From Bin55 sp965203735 (GTDB lineage Bacteria > Pseudomonadota > Gammaproteobacteria > Pseudomonadales > Azotimanducaceae): DNA of 64,000 bases. The notes under the pieces were generated by a model, which saw only the letters and a list, made by a program, of their open reading frames with translations, searched no databases and was not told the DNA's origin. Where the stretch lies: positions 2,790,001 to 2,854,000 of the forward strand of contig OZ241909.1 of assembly GCA_965203735.1 (NCBI GenBank), given 5' to 3'. Of this stretch, positions 54,821-63,641 are shown piece after piece. The first letter of the stretch is position 1. Each line of letters starts with the position of its first letter. The position numbers and the translations under genes are program-made.

Positions 54821-56507
54821 GAAGCTACCTCAGGACATCGGTGCTTTCCACCGACAAAGAGTGGGCATTGGATCATGGTTCAAATCTGGTGATCCATGGA
54901 TTTGGTTAACCGCAACTGCCGTCGGTGCTTGTATTGTTGCGGTACTCGGACTCTTGGGTCTAATTGCGTTCAAAGGACTAGCGCACTTTTGGCCAGCTGA
55001 CGTTGTCACCATCGACTACGAAGGTGAGTCCGGTCAGTTTCGAATCGCCGGTGAAATCGTCCAACGCGAATTCATCGGTCGCGACCAGTACATGGAAGCA
55101 AGTTCCACTGCCACTCAAATAGAAGGAGAGCAAGTCGAGAGGTGGATGATCAAGTCAGGTAATCGCAAGATCAGCGCTCCAGACTTTCGATGGGTTTATA
55201 AACATGAAATAGTCCAGCAAAGAAAAGACCGAGACATGATCGTTTTCGAACGATCTGAATGGGGAAACGCATACGGGACGTTGGTTGAGATCAAGGAACA
55301 AGGACAAAGCGTTGCCCTCGATGACCCCTGGGCGGAGCTTCAGGATCGAATCGACCGAGTCTCGGACTTACGAGATCAAGCTCGCCGCATTCAAAAGGGA
55401 TCGATAAATCGAATCAACTACAAACTGGAAAAACTCAGACTTGAAAAGCGCAATCGCGAATTGAAGGGAATCGTCGACCATAGTGATCTTGAAAACGAAC
55501 GCGAACAACTAAACGCCGAGTACGTCGTCGAAGAACGACGACTAAGAGCAATTACTAGTCAACTAGACCGAGATGAGATTGATGTAAGGATTGCGGACGG
55601 GCGAATCTCTTCGGTTCCGTTGCGCAATGTCATTCGAGCCTGGCGACCCAATGAAATGTCCATGTGGAAGAAACTAGGTCACTACTTCTCGAGCATTTGG
55701 ATATTTCTCTCGCAGGAATCGCGAGAAGCAAATACCGAAGGAGGCGTCTTTCCTGCGCTCTTTGGCACCGTTCTTATGGTACTCCTCATGTCGGTCTTGG
55801 TTACACCCTTTGGTGTAATCGCGGCGTTGTACCTTCGCGAGTACGCAAAACAAGGGCCGTTTGTCCAGCTTATTCGAATCGCAGTCAACAATCTCGCAGG
55901 AGTGCCTTCGATCGTGTACGGCGTATTTGGACTGGGATTCTTTGTCTACTTGGTTGGAGGTTCAATCGACGACTTGCTCTTCAAGGCGGCCCAACCTGCT
56001 CCAACATTTGGCACACCTGGACTCATGTGGGCTTCACTGACGTTGGCACTTCTCACAGTGCCCGTCGTCATCGTTTCAACCGAAGAAGGTCTGACCCGAA
56101 TACCAAGCGAGCTTCGTGAAGGTAGTTTGGCGTTGGGAGCAACGAAGGCCGAGACCATGTTCAAGATCATTCTCCCGATGGCAAGTCCATCGATTCTTAC
56201 CGGAGTCATTCTCGCAATCGCACGAGCCGCCGGTGAAGTGGCACCCTTGATGCTTGTAGGAGTTGTAAAGTTAGCGCCGACGCTGCCCATCGACAGCAAC
56301 TTTCCATTTCTTCACTTGGATCGAAAATTCATGCACTTGGGCTTTCACATCTACGACTTGGGTTTCCAGAGCCCAAATGTGGACGCCGCCCGTCCGTTGG
56401 TTTTTGCGACTGCCTTTTTATTGGTCTTGATCATAATCGCGTTGAACTTGACCGCAATCACGTTGCGAGATCGACTTGAAGCGCGTTATCGAGGGGCAAT
56501 GCTGTGA
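54807..56507 (+). CDS. pstA: Phosphate ABC transporter permease PstA, long form
   Basis: The protein has 566 residues. A membrane helix near 32-58 is followed by a periplasmic extension with a charged coiled coil (about 180-260; INYKLEKLRLEKRNRELKGI), the DUF3333-type region, then the permease domain (about 315-560) with REGSLALGATKAETMFKIILPMASPSI as the coupling loop. It forms the membrane channel with PstC. Its stop overlaps the pstB GTG as GTGA. Confidence 0.94.
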   Translation: METSEKLPQDIGAFHRQRVGIGSWFKSGDPWIWLTATAVGACIVAVLGLLGLIAFKGLAHFWPADVVTIDYEGESGQFRIAGEIVQREFIGRDQYMEASSTATQIEGEQVERWMIKSGNRKISAPDFRWVYKHEIVQQRKDRDMIVFERSEWGNAYGTLVEIKEQGQSVALDDPWAELQDRIDRVSDLRDQARRIQKGSINRINYKLEKLRLEKRNRELKGIVDHSDLENEREQLNAEYVVEERRLRAITSQLDRDEIDVRIADGRISSVPLRNVIRAWRPNEMSMWKKLGHYFSSIWIFLSQESREANTEGGVFPALFGTVLMVLLMSVLVTPFGVIAALYLREYAKQGPFVQLIRIAVNNLAGVPSIVYGVFGLGFFVYLVGGSIDDLLFKAAQPAPTFGTPGLMWASLTLALLTVPVVIVSTEEGLTRIPSELREGSLALGATKAETMFKIILPMASPSILTGVILAIARAAGEVAPLMLVGVVKLAPTLPIDSNFPFLHLDRKFMHLGFHIYDLGFQSPNVDAARPLVFATAFLLVLIIIALNLTAITLRDRLEARYRGAML

Positions 56508-57364
56508 AGAACGAGAACGACAAATCAATGGATGGTTCTGCACGTGTAAAGCTTGATTCCACGCTTATTGGATCAACAGAGTCCGTTAGTCCGGATCAGC
56601 TTCCAGAGACCGAGACATGCCTCAAGGTCCAAAATCTTTCGTTGTACTACGGGGATAAGATCGCTCTACAGGACATCTCAATGAGGATACCCCGAAAGCG
56701 GGTTACCGCCCTCATTGGTCCCTCGGGTTGCGGCAAGTCAACACTAATTCGCTGCTTCAATCGTATGAACGACCTTATTGACAGTGTGCAAATTGAAGGT
56801 CGCATCGAACTCAACGGGTTGGAAATTCACGACAAGGAAGTCGATGTGTCTCAGTTGAGGCGACGGGTGGGAATGGTGTTTCAACGGCCTAACCCATTTC
56901 CCAAGACCATCTACGAGAACGTGGCATACGGGTTGCGACTATCCGAAAAACTCCCAAAGTCTGAGCTGGATGATCGAGTGGAATGGGGACTCAAGAGTGC
57001 AGCTTTGTGGGAAGAGGTGCAAGATCGCCTGACCGACTCAGCGTTGGGTCTATCGGGTGGTCAGCAGCAACGACTGGTTATTGCTCGCGCTGTCGCGGTA
57101 AAACCGAGTGTTCTTCTACTGGATGAACCTGCGTCTGCGTTAGATCCGATTTCGACGCTAAAAATCGAGGAGCTGATCGCTCAACTCAAAGCGGACTACA
57201 CCATCGTTATCGTCACGCACAACATGCAACAGGCCGCCCGAGTGTCCGACTATACAGGCTTTCTGTACCTCGGGGAGATGATCGAGTTTGACAGCACCGT
57301 GACAATCTTTACCAATCCGCAAGAACAAAAGACCGAGGACTACATAACCGGACGTTATGGCTAG
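56504..57364 (+). CDS. pstB: Phosphate ABC transporter ATPase
   Basis: The protein has 286 residues with Walker A (LIGPSGCGKSTLIRCFNRMND), Q-loop FQRPNPFPKTIYENVAYG, ABC signature LSGGQQQRLVIARA, Walker B VLLLDEPASALDP and switch His in VTHNMQQA. PNPFPKTIYENV is diagnostic of PstB. About 40 extra residues precede the domain. A GTG start overlaps the pstA stop. Confidence 0.96.
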   Translation: MKNENDKSMDGSARVKLDSTLIGSTESVSPDQLPETETCLKVQNLSLYYGDKIALQDISMRIPRKRVTALIGPSGCGKSTLIRCFNRMNDLIDSVQIEGRIELNGLEIHDKEVDVSQLRRRVGMVFQRPNPFPKTIYENVAYGLRLSEKLPKSELDDRVEWGLKSAALWEEVQDRLTDSALGLSGGQQQRLVIARAVAVKPSVLLLDEPASALDPISTLKIEELIAQLKADYTIVIVTHNMQQAARVSDYTGFLYLGEMIEFDSTVTIFTNPQEQKTEDYITGRYG

Positions 57365-57388
57365 AGACAACAACAGGTAAAACAAGGC

Positions 57389-58060
57389 ATGTCAAAACAC
57401 ATATCCGGCGAATACGACAAAGAGCTGCAAACGCTTCAAACCACGCTTACGACCTTGGGAGGCGTTGCGGAACAACAACTGGAAAACGCCATGAAGGCAT
57501 TCCTTACCAACGATTCGAAACTTGCCGCACAAGTCAAGGCAACAGAACTTCAGATCAACCGCTATGCAATCGAGCTCGATCGAGAGGTCACGTCAGTGAT
57601 TGCAAGACGCCAACCCGCGGCTGCAGACTTGAGATTGATCGTCAGCATTCTCAAGAACGGTACTGACATCGAGAGAGTCGGCGACGAAGCTGAGCGCATC
57701 GCAAAAATGTCTGATCGACTTAGCCTCTACGATTCGTCAAGACCCTATCACGGACCTCTGACAGAACTCTATGGAAGGGTTTCAAACGCACTGCGGACGT
57801 CGCTTGATGTGTACGCTCGTCTCGATGTAGAGACGGCTTTGCAAACAATTGCAGGGGATCGCGAAGTCGACACTCTTTATGACGTTGTCGTCAAGAAAGT
57901 AACGGACGAAATGACCAGCAATCAGTCTCGACTCACGAGCGAACTATCAATAATCTGGGTTGCGCGCTCGCTGGAACGGATAAGCGATCACGCCAAGAAC
58001 ATTTGCGAGACGGTGGTATACCTTGTACATGGACAGAACATCATGCACAACGTTCTCTGA
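57389..58060 (+). CDS. phoU: Phosphate signalling protein PhoU
   Basis: The protein has 223 residues, all helical, with two PhoU repeats. ExxxD metal-site motifs occur as IVSILKNGTDIERVGDEAERIAK and IWVARSLERISDHAKNICETVVYLV. It links Pst transport to PhoR inhibition. It is the last gene of the seven-gene operon, 24 bp after pstB, and ends one base before the convergent SDR gene. Confidence 0.95.
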   Translation: MSKHISGEYDKELQTLQTTLTTLGGVAEQQLENAMKAFLTNDSKLAAQVKATELQINRYAIELDREVTSVIARRQPAAADLRLIVSILKNGTDIERVGDEAERIAKMSDRLSLYDSSRPYHGPLTELYGRVSNALRTSLDVYARLDVETALQTIAGDREVDTLYDVVVKKVTDEMTSNQSRLTSELSIIWVARSLERISDHAKNICETVVYLVHGQNIMHNVL

Positions 58061-58061
58061 G

Positions 58062-58841
58062 TTAGCGTTTAACTGTTCCCGCTTGCGCAAGGTGCGACCC
58101 GCCGTCCATGATCAGGGACTCTCCAGTTACGACATCTGCACCAGTGACAAAGAACAGAATTCCCTGAGCAATTTGATCTGGGGTCGAAGCGACTCTTAGA
58201 GGAGAGGATGCTTCCACTCGGCTCTTGGCTACGGCGTAGTTCTCTTCGCCCAAACCCTTCTCCAGCCAATCGCCCTGAATAAATCCAGGACAAACGCAGT
58301 TGACTCGAACTTCCGGGCCGAGCGCACGAGCTAGAGAGAGCGTCATAGTGATGAGTGCTCCTTTTGAAGCGGCATACGCTATGGAGCTACCAACACCCAT
58401 TACTCCAGCTACGGACGAGACATTTACCACACTCCCGCCACCGCCAGTCCTCATCGCAGGGACTACGGCTCGAGTCATCTGATAGGGCCCCACCGTATTC
58501 ACTGAATAGATATGCAGAAAGTCCTCTTTTGACAGACCGTCAAGGTTGCCATGGGGGTTGAATTTTGTGGTACCGGCGTTGTTTACAAGCGCGTCGATCC
58601 GTCCCCATTTATCCAGTGTCTTGTCGACTAACATCCTACATTGATCGTCATCAGCCACATCTGCTTGCACCACGATGGTTTCAACATCGAGAGCTTCACA
58701 TTCCTCTTGGGTCCTTCGAGCGCCATCCTCATTTCTGGAATAGTTGATGGCTACGTGACTGCCCAGTTCGGCGAGCTGGCGTGCGCACGCCGCTCCAACA
58801 CCGGACGAGGAGCCCGTAATAATCGCAACGCCATTTTGCAT
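58062..58841 (-). CDS. Short-chain dehydrogenase/reductase
   Basis: About 259 residues from the ATG at 58841 (a TTG lies two codons upstream). The cofactor motif is TGSSSGVGAA, NNAG follows, the catalytic Ser is in VVNVSSVAGVMG, and Tyr/Lys are in YAASKGA. The C-terminal ITGESLIMDGG-like end matches classical SDRs such as FabG and glucose dehydrogenase. An Arg after the second strand (NYSRNEDGAR) suggests NADPH. The substrate is unknown. Confidence 0.9.
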   Translation of the reverse strand: MQNGVAIITGSSSGVGAACARQLAELGSHVAINYSRNEDGARRTQEECEALDVETIVVQADVADDDQCRMLVDKTLDKWGRIDALVNNAGTTKFNPHGNLDGLSKEDFLHIYSVNTVGPYQMTRAVVPAMRTGGGGSVVNVSSVAGVMGVGSSIAYAASKGALITMTLSLARALGPEVRVNCVCPGFIQGDWLEKGLGEENYAVAKSRVEASSPLRVASTPDQIAQGILFFVTGADVVTGESLIMDGGSHLAQAGTVKR

Positions 58842-58949
58842 GTCCAATTCAAAGATCTCCCATCATTTACAAAAAGATTCTCAATGCTCAACGATAGCTT
58901 TATCTTGCTGATTTAATTGGATAAAAGAAAGCAACGTGAAAATTAGAAA

Positions 58950-59213
58950 GTGGAACAATCGAGACTCAAACAATTGCTCGTCAATCTGAAGACGAGAATA
59001 TTGTCAGTGCCAAGAATTATATTTCCCAGATACCCAGCTAAGATTTTCGGCTTGCGGGGACTGTGGATTCAGTTCCGTTTTCTGGCAAGGAAGCTCCAAT
59101 TGCAAACGGTCAAGATGCTTGTGTCCGCCAATCTCGTTAATGGGTTCATAACCGACGAACAGGTGAAGAAGGCAAAGAGACTTCTCACAGACGTAGAAGC
59201 CATAACTGTGTAG
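58950..59213 (+). pseudogene. 3' remnant of a family A helical-repeat gene (left)
   Basis: A short open frame whose last 30 residues (LVSANLVNGFITDEQVKKAKRLLTD) match the C-terminus of the intact paralogues (LTDEQVEQARRFLTEE). Sequence upstream of that part shows no clear similarity. At DNA level, 59111-59186 also matches 63881-63957 at the far end of the cluster. It is best read as the surviving tail of a deleted copy. Confidence 0.65.
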
Positions 59214-59339
59214 GAAGGTTAGGATCACGCTTCCTTGAGATGTTCTTTAAGATGGTGATTGGGTGATATAAAGTGAGTCAATCAGCGAAACAACTGCAGC
59301 TTGTGTGCTTCGTTCCCCGGTTCTCAATAACCTGAAACC

Positions 59340-61172
59340 ATGAAATTATCGAGACCGAAAAGAATCCACATTTCCTTACTCTCCATTGGCATCATTCTTG
59401 GAGTTGGAGGTTTCAGCGGGGCGTACTTGCTCGTCTTTGCGCCCGAAAACAACGGTAAATCTTTGGATACCGGTACGCACTATCCATCGGGTGCAAGTCA
59501 ACCAACTACGAGTGAGCAAAACGCATCCGATGTAGTTCCCAGTTCCTCTCTACCATCGTTGCCCATACTGCGCAAAATTGAGGATCTTGAGGAGATCAGG
59601 AGTCCGTTCGCTCGAGAGTTGGCTCTGCAAGTCCTACTAGTCAATTCGGACGAAGCGCAAGTTGCAAGTCTGCTGTCGCAGTCGACGAATCTGTCATCGA
59701 ACGACATTAGACAAAACGCGCAGAGCTCAATTGTCCTGAGACTTACCCAGCTCAACCCAAGACGAGCAATGTCAGATGTGCTTGCAATGGACCCACAACA
59801 CTCTCCGGATCGCCTGATTGTGACCGTCTATCGGGAATGGGCATATTCCGACCTAGACGAAGCGATCAACCAGGCACGGACGCTGAACGAGTCTAGAAGA
59901 GACTCCGCACTACGGGCAATCCTCAAAGAAAGAACCGATCTTCCGGATGAGACTCGTAGATCAATTGCCACAGAAGTTGGTAACGACCAAATTGCCTTCG
60001 AGGTCCTGATAGAGGAAAAGGTTAAAAAGGCAATGCAAAACCCGGAAAAGGAATGGGAAAAGCTAGTTCTTGAGTTACAGGATGACATGTTGCATAGATG
60101 GCGCTTAACGCAGGTGGCATTACCGTGGATTGAGAAGGACGGATTGGGAGTGATGGAACGAGTCTCTACTTCTCTGACTAATTTGCAAACTAGACGCGGT
60201 GTGGTCCACAGAATTCTCCAAGAGTTGGCTTCCTCCAATCCTTTGGAGGCGTTCAGCTATGCGCTGACCATGCAGAATGACCCGTTCAATTGGACCAAGA
60301 AGAGTGTGGTGGATGTGTGGGCAAGGTCGGATCCGCGATCCGCACTGGCAGCTGTGTCCGGCATTGAACAGAGAACTCTACGAAGTACTTTAGAAGAATC
60401 CATTGCTGACCACTGGGCAGACCGAGAGCCACGGAAGTTCTTGGAAGCAGTCGACACACTGCCCGGGCACGTTATTGAATCGGCATCGAGGGCAGCTATA
60501 TCCAAGATTGCGGAAAGTTCTCCACAAGAAGCCGCCGGCTTCGTAGCCAAAATGGAGTCTGGAGATACAAGAAAACTCTCTGCGTGGAGCCTAGCACACG
60601 TCTGGATGCGTCAAGATCATGAGGCAACCCTCGACTGGATTCTGAACGAACCTTCCATCGAGGATGTAAGGCGTTTTCTGCTGAACAATAGCTTGTACCG
60701 GATTGCAGCTAAAAATCCAGAACTTGCAATGGATGCTGCGCTCGCCCAACCCATCGCAGAAGGCGAGATGGGATTGGAGGGGGAGGTCATTGGTATTGTT
60801 GCAATCGATGATTTGGACAGGGCGATTGAACTGCTTTCTCAGGTACGGAAGGGTCCGGGTGCTGTCGTCGGGTTCCGAGGAGTCACTGCAGCGTTGATAC
60901 GCAATGGTGACGTCGATGAAGCAGTCGAACTGGTTAACCAGATTCCAGACCCAACGAGATCTGACTTCTATACGGGGCTTTTCCAAGCATGGGCAGCTCT
61001 CGATCCATCCGGGTTGCTCAAATTCATGGATCGGTTGCCGTCAAAGGAGCTCAAATCAAGAGCGGCAAGAAGGCTTGTGAAAACCAAACGCCTCGGAGGG
61101 AACCTCACAGACGAACAAGTCGAACAAGCAAGAAGATTCCTCACAGAAGAAGTCCCGAAAGCACTTGAGTAG
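59340..61172 (+). CDS. Exported helical-repeat protein, family A (copy 2)
   Basis: The protein has 610 residues from ATG. An N-terminal anchor (ISLLSIGIILGVGGFSGAYLLVFA) and a Ser/Thr linker precede about 520 residues of alpha-helical repeats of roughly 35-40 residues, with repeated W..xDP..AL and LLSQ motifs, ending in LTDEQVEQARRFLTEEVPKALE. It is highly similar to the next gene along its full length, including 60 bp upstream of the start, so the pair is a tandem duplication. A periplasmic binding solenoid is the likely role; the partner is unknown. Confidence 0.78.
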   Translation: MKLSRPKRIHISLLSIGIILGVGGFSGAYLLVFAPENNGKSLDTGTHYPSGASQPTTSEQNASDVVPSSSLPSLPILRKIEDLEEIRSPFARELALQVLLVNSDEAQVASLLSQSTNLSSNDIRQNAQSSIVLRLTQLNPRRAMSDVLAMDPQHSPDRLIVTVYREWAYSDLDEAINQARTLNESRRDSALRAILKERTDLPDETRRSIATEVGNDQIAFEVLIEEKVKKAMQNPEKEWEKLVLELQDDMLHRWRLTQVALPWIEKDGLGVMERVSTSLTNLQTRRGVVHRILQELASSNPLEAFSYALTMQNDPFNWTKKSVVDVWARSDPRSALAAVSGIEQRTLRSTLEESIADHWADREPRKFLEAVDTLPGHVIESASRAAISKIAESSPQEAAGFVAKMESGDTRKLSAWSLAHVWMRQDHEATLDWILNEPSIEDVRRFLLNNSLYRIAAKNPELAMDAALAQPIAEGEMGLEGEVIGIVAIDDLDRAIELLSQVRKGPGAVVGFRGVTAALIRNGDVDEAVELVNQIPDPTRSDFYTGLFQAWAALDPSGLLKFMDRLPSKELKSRAARRLVKTKRLGGNLTDEQVEQARRFLTEEVPKALE

Positions 61173-61757
61173 GGGTCGATGGCGCTCTGGCGGAAACCCA
61201 CACATACGTGTAGGGCGAAGTTGAAATTTCCCACTTTTTTGGCTGGCAGTCGGAGTGAGGCTCTTGGCCCAGAAGCTCACATGTCAGACGAACCCTGCCC
61301 AAAATGTTCAGGTCCGACAATGTACCGTTGCCGTACGTCAGGGAATGTGGGTTCTAATCTGAGCCTGCAAGAATTATCGAACTGAGGATTGTTCAAAACG
61401 TTCAATATTTTGGCGAATCTCTTGTTGCTACGTCTACTATTGTTGTGGGCTTGTACTCAGTGGGTGACCAATAGTCCACCTCTTCAAAAATTGATTTCCG
61501 TTCGTGGGAGCGGGTCCCAAAGGAGTATCAGCGTGATTGAGATTAAGTTCAGACCATTTTTTGGGTGCGGCGGTAGGCATAGTTCTGTGTTCATGGTCAA
61601 TGGGGGTGATTCCTGTTGATGATCCTCAAGAAAGCAGACCCCAAAACGACGAGCGCGAAAATGGAAGCAGCCTGTGACCCACTTGCGCTGGTGCGACAAA
61701 AAATGAAGCAACTGCAGCCTATGTTGTTCATTCCACGATCCTCAATAACCTTAAACC
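61173..61757. other. Spacer between tandem family A copies
   Basis: About 585 bp. Its first 240 bp resemble the sequence after copy 3, and its last 55 bp (from about 61703) match the 55 bp before copy 2 (from about 59285), placing the edges of the duplicated unit. It contains one candidate small ORF, listed separately. Confidence 0.6.
61281..61385 (+). CDS. Candidate small Cys-containing ORF
   Basis: A 34-codon ATG frame encoding MSDEPCPKCSGPTMYRCRTS and a polar tail. The matching spacer after copy 3 encodes a similar stretch (PDGPCPDHPDPTALCCYTPE) in one open frame from a TTG near 63732. Retention of CPxx and PT in both copies hints at coding, but the frame is very short and no ribosome binding site is clear. 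Confidence 0.3.
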   Translation: MSDEPCPKCSGPTMYRCRTSGNVGSNLSLQELSN

Positions 61758-63641
61758 ATGAAATTCTCGCAACTTAAGACTTACATTTCCTTGCTTTCAG
61801 TTGGCATTATTCTTGGAATTGGAGGTTCCAGCGGGGTGTACTGGCTCTTCTTTGCGCCCGATGACAACGGTGAGTCTATGGATAGCGGCACGCTATCCCC
61901 AACGGGCGTGAGTCAACCAACCATTGTTGAGCAAAACGCATACGATGTAGTTCCCAGTTCCTCTCTACCTACGTTACCCACTTTGGACAGACTTGAGGAT
62001 CTTGAGGAGATCATGAGTCCGTTTGATCGAAACTTGGCTCTGCAAGTGCTACTGGTCAATTCGGACGAAACCCACGTTGCAAATCTGCTGTCGCAATCGA
62101 GAAATCTGCCACCAAACGACATGAGACAAGACGTGCAAAACGCGGTTGTCCAGAAATTTGCCCAGCTCAATCCAAGGCGCGCACTAACACATGCTCTTGC
62201 CATGGACTCACAATATTCTCCTGAACGTTTGATTGTGGCCGTGTTTCGGGAATGGGCGCATTCCGACCTAACTGAAGCGATCTCTCAAGTTCGTGCTCTG
62301 AGCGAGACCAGAAGAGACTCCGCACTACGGGCAATCCTCAAAGAAAGAACAGATCTTCCGGAAGAGACTCGTAGATCAATCGCCACAGAAGTCGGCAATG
62401 ACCAAATTGCTGTCGAGGTCCTGGCGGAGGAAAGGGTTGTAAAGGCAATGGAAACCCCGGAAGAGGCATGGGAGTCGATGGTTCTTGAGTTTCAAAACAG
62501 CCCTATGCATTGGGAGGGCCTAGTGCAGGTGGCATTGACCCGGATTGAGAAGGACGGAATGGGTGTGATGGATCAAATCTCCACGTCTCTAACGAATTTG
62601 CAAGCTAGTCGAGACGTGGTCCACAGAATTCTCCAAGAGTTGGCTCTCTCTAATCCATCGGAGGCGTTCAGATATGCGTTGACCATGGAAGAAGGCATTC
62701 ACGGTTCGGCAAAAATAAAAGTACTAGATGTTTGGGCAAGGTCGGATCCTCGGTCTGCACTGGCAGCTGTGTCCGGCATTGAAGAGAGATCTCTACGAGT
62801 ATCGTTTGAAGACTACGTTACTCGCCTTTGGGCATCCAAAGAGCCGCGGAAAGTCCTGGATACAGTTGATACACTGCCAAGGCATGTGCGTGAATCAGCA
62901 ACGAGGACAGCGATATCGGAGATTGCGGAGAATTCTCCAGAGGAAGCCGCCGCCTTAGTAGCCGAAATGGAATCCGGGGATACAAGAACATACACTGCAT
63001 CCAGCGTTGCAAATGCTTGGTTGTACCAAGATCATGAGGCAACCCTGGACTGGATTCTGAGTGAACCTGCCATCGAGGATCTAAGGCAATTCCTGCTGGA
63101 CGATATGTTGCACCTGATCGCAGTAGCAGACCCAAAACTTGCAATGAATACCGCGCTCGCACAACCGCTCAAAGAAGACGAGATTGGAATGGAAGGGGAG
63201 GTGATTGGTGCAGTTGCCCGTTCAGATTTGGACACGGCGATCGAACTGCTTTCTCAGGTTCGGAAAGGTCCGACTGCTGTCTATGCGTTCGAAGAAGTAA
63301 CTGCAGTGCTGATACGAAATGGTGATGTCGATGAAGCGGTCGACATGGTTAACCAGATTCCAGACTCGAAGAGACCTGATTTTTATACGGGACTTATCCA
63401 GGGATGGGCACTAAATGATCCTTCCGGAATGCTCAAATCCATGAATCGGTTTCCATCAAAAGAGCTCAAATCAAGTGCGGCAAGAAGGCTTGTGGAAATC
63501 AGTCTCCGCAGAGGGCACCACCTCACATTCGAGCAAGTAGGACAAGCAAGGAAGTTCCTCACGGAAAAAGACTCGAAAGCAATTGAGGAGGAGGTCGATG
63601 ACACATTTATCGGAAACCCATATGTACGTTACCTACCATAA
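61758..63641 (+). CDS. Exported helical-repeat protein, family A (copy 3)
   Basis: The protein has 627 residues from ATG. It has the same layout as copy 2: anchor (ISLLSVGIILGIGGSSGVYWLFFA), linker with the shared NAYDVVPSSSLPTLP, helical repeats (RRDSALRAILKERTDLP is nearly identical in both), and LTFEQVGQARKFLTEKDSKA near the end. The C-terminus runs about 20 residues further than copy 2 (FIGNPYVRYLP). Differences are scattered substitutions in frame, so both copies appear to be maintained as genes. Confidence 0.78.
   Translation: MKFSQLKTYISLLSVGIILGIGGSSGVYWLFFAPDDNGESMDSGTLSPTGVSQPTIVEQNAYDVVPSSSLPTLPTLDRLEDLEEIMSPFDRNLALQVLLVNSDETHVANLLSQSRNLPPNDMRQDVQNAVVQKFAQLNPRRALTHALAMDSQYSPERLIVAVFREWAHSDLTEAISQVRALSETRRDSALRAILKERTDLPEETRRSIATEVGNDQIAVEVLAEERVVKAMETPEEAWESMVLEFQNSPMHWEGLVQVALTRIEKDGMGVMDQISTSLTNLQASRDVVHRILQELALSNPSEAFRYALTMEEGIHGSAKIKVLDVWARSDPRSALAAVSGIEERSLRVSFEDYVTRLWASKEPRKVLDTVDTLPRHVRESATRTAISEIAENSPEEAAALVAEMESGDTRTYTASSVANAWLYQDHEATLDWILSEPAIEDLRQFLLDDMLHLIAVADPKLAMNTALAQPLKEDEIGMEGEVIGAVARSDLDTAIELLSQVRKGPTAVYAFEEVTAVLIRNGDVDEAVDMVNQIPDSKRPDFYTGLIQGWALNDPSGMLKSMNRFPSKELKSSAARRLVEISLRRGHHLTFEQVGQARKFLTEKDSKAIEEEVDDTFIGNPYVRYLP

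Noticed and set aside
61389..61619. A 76-codon frame with a hydrophobic start in the spacer between tandem copies
   Set aside because: No counterpart is preserved in the homologous spacer and there is no clear ribosome binding site.
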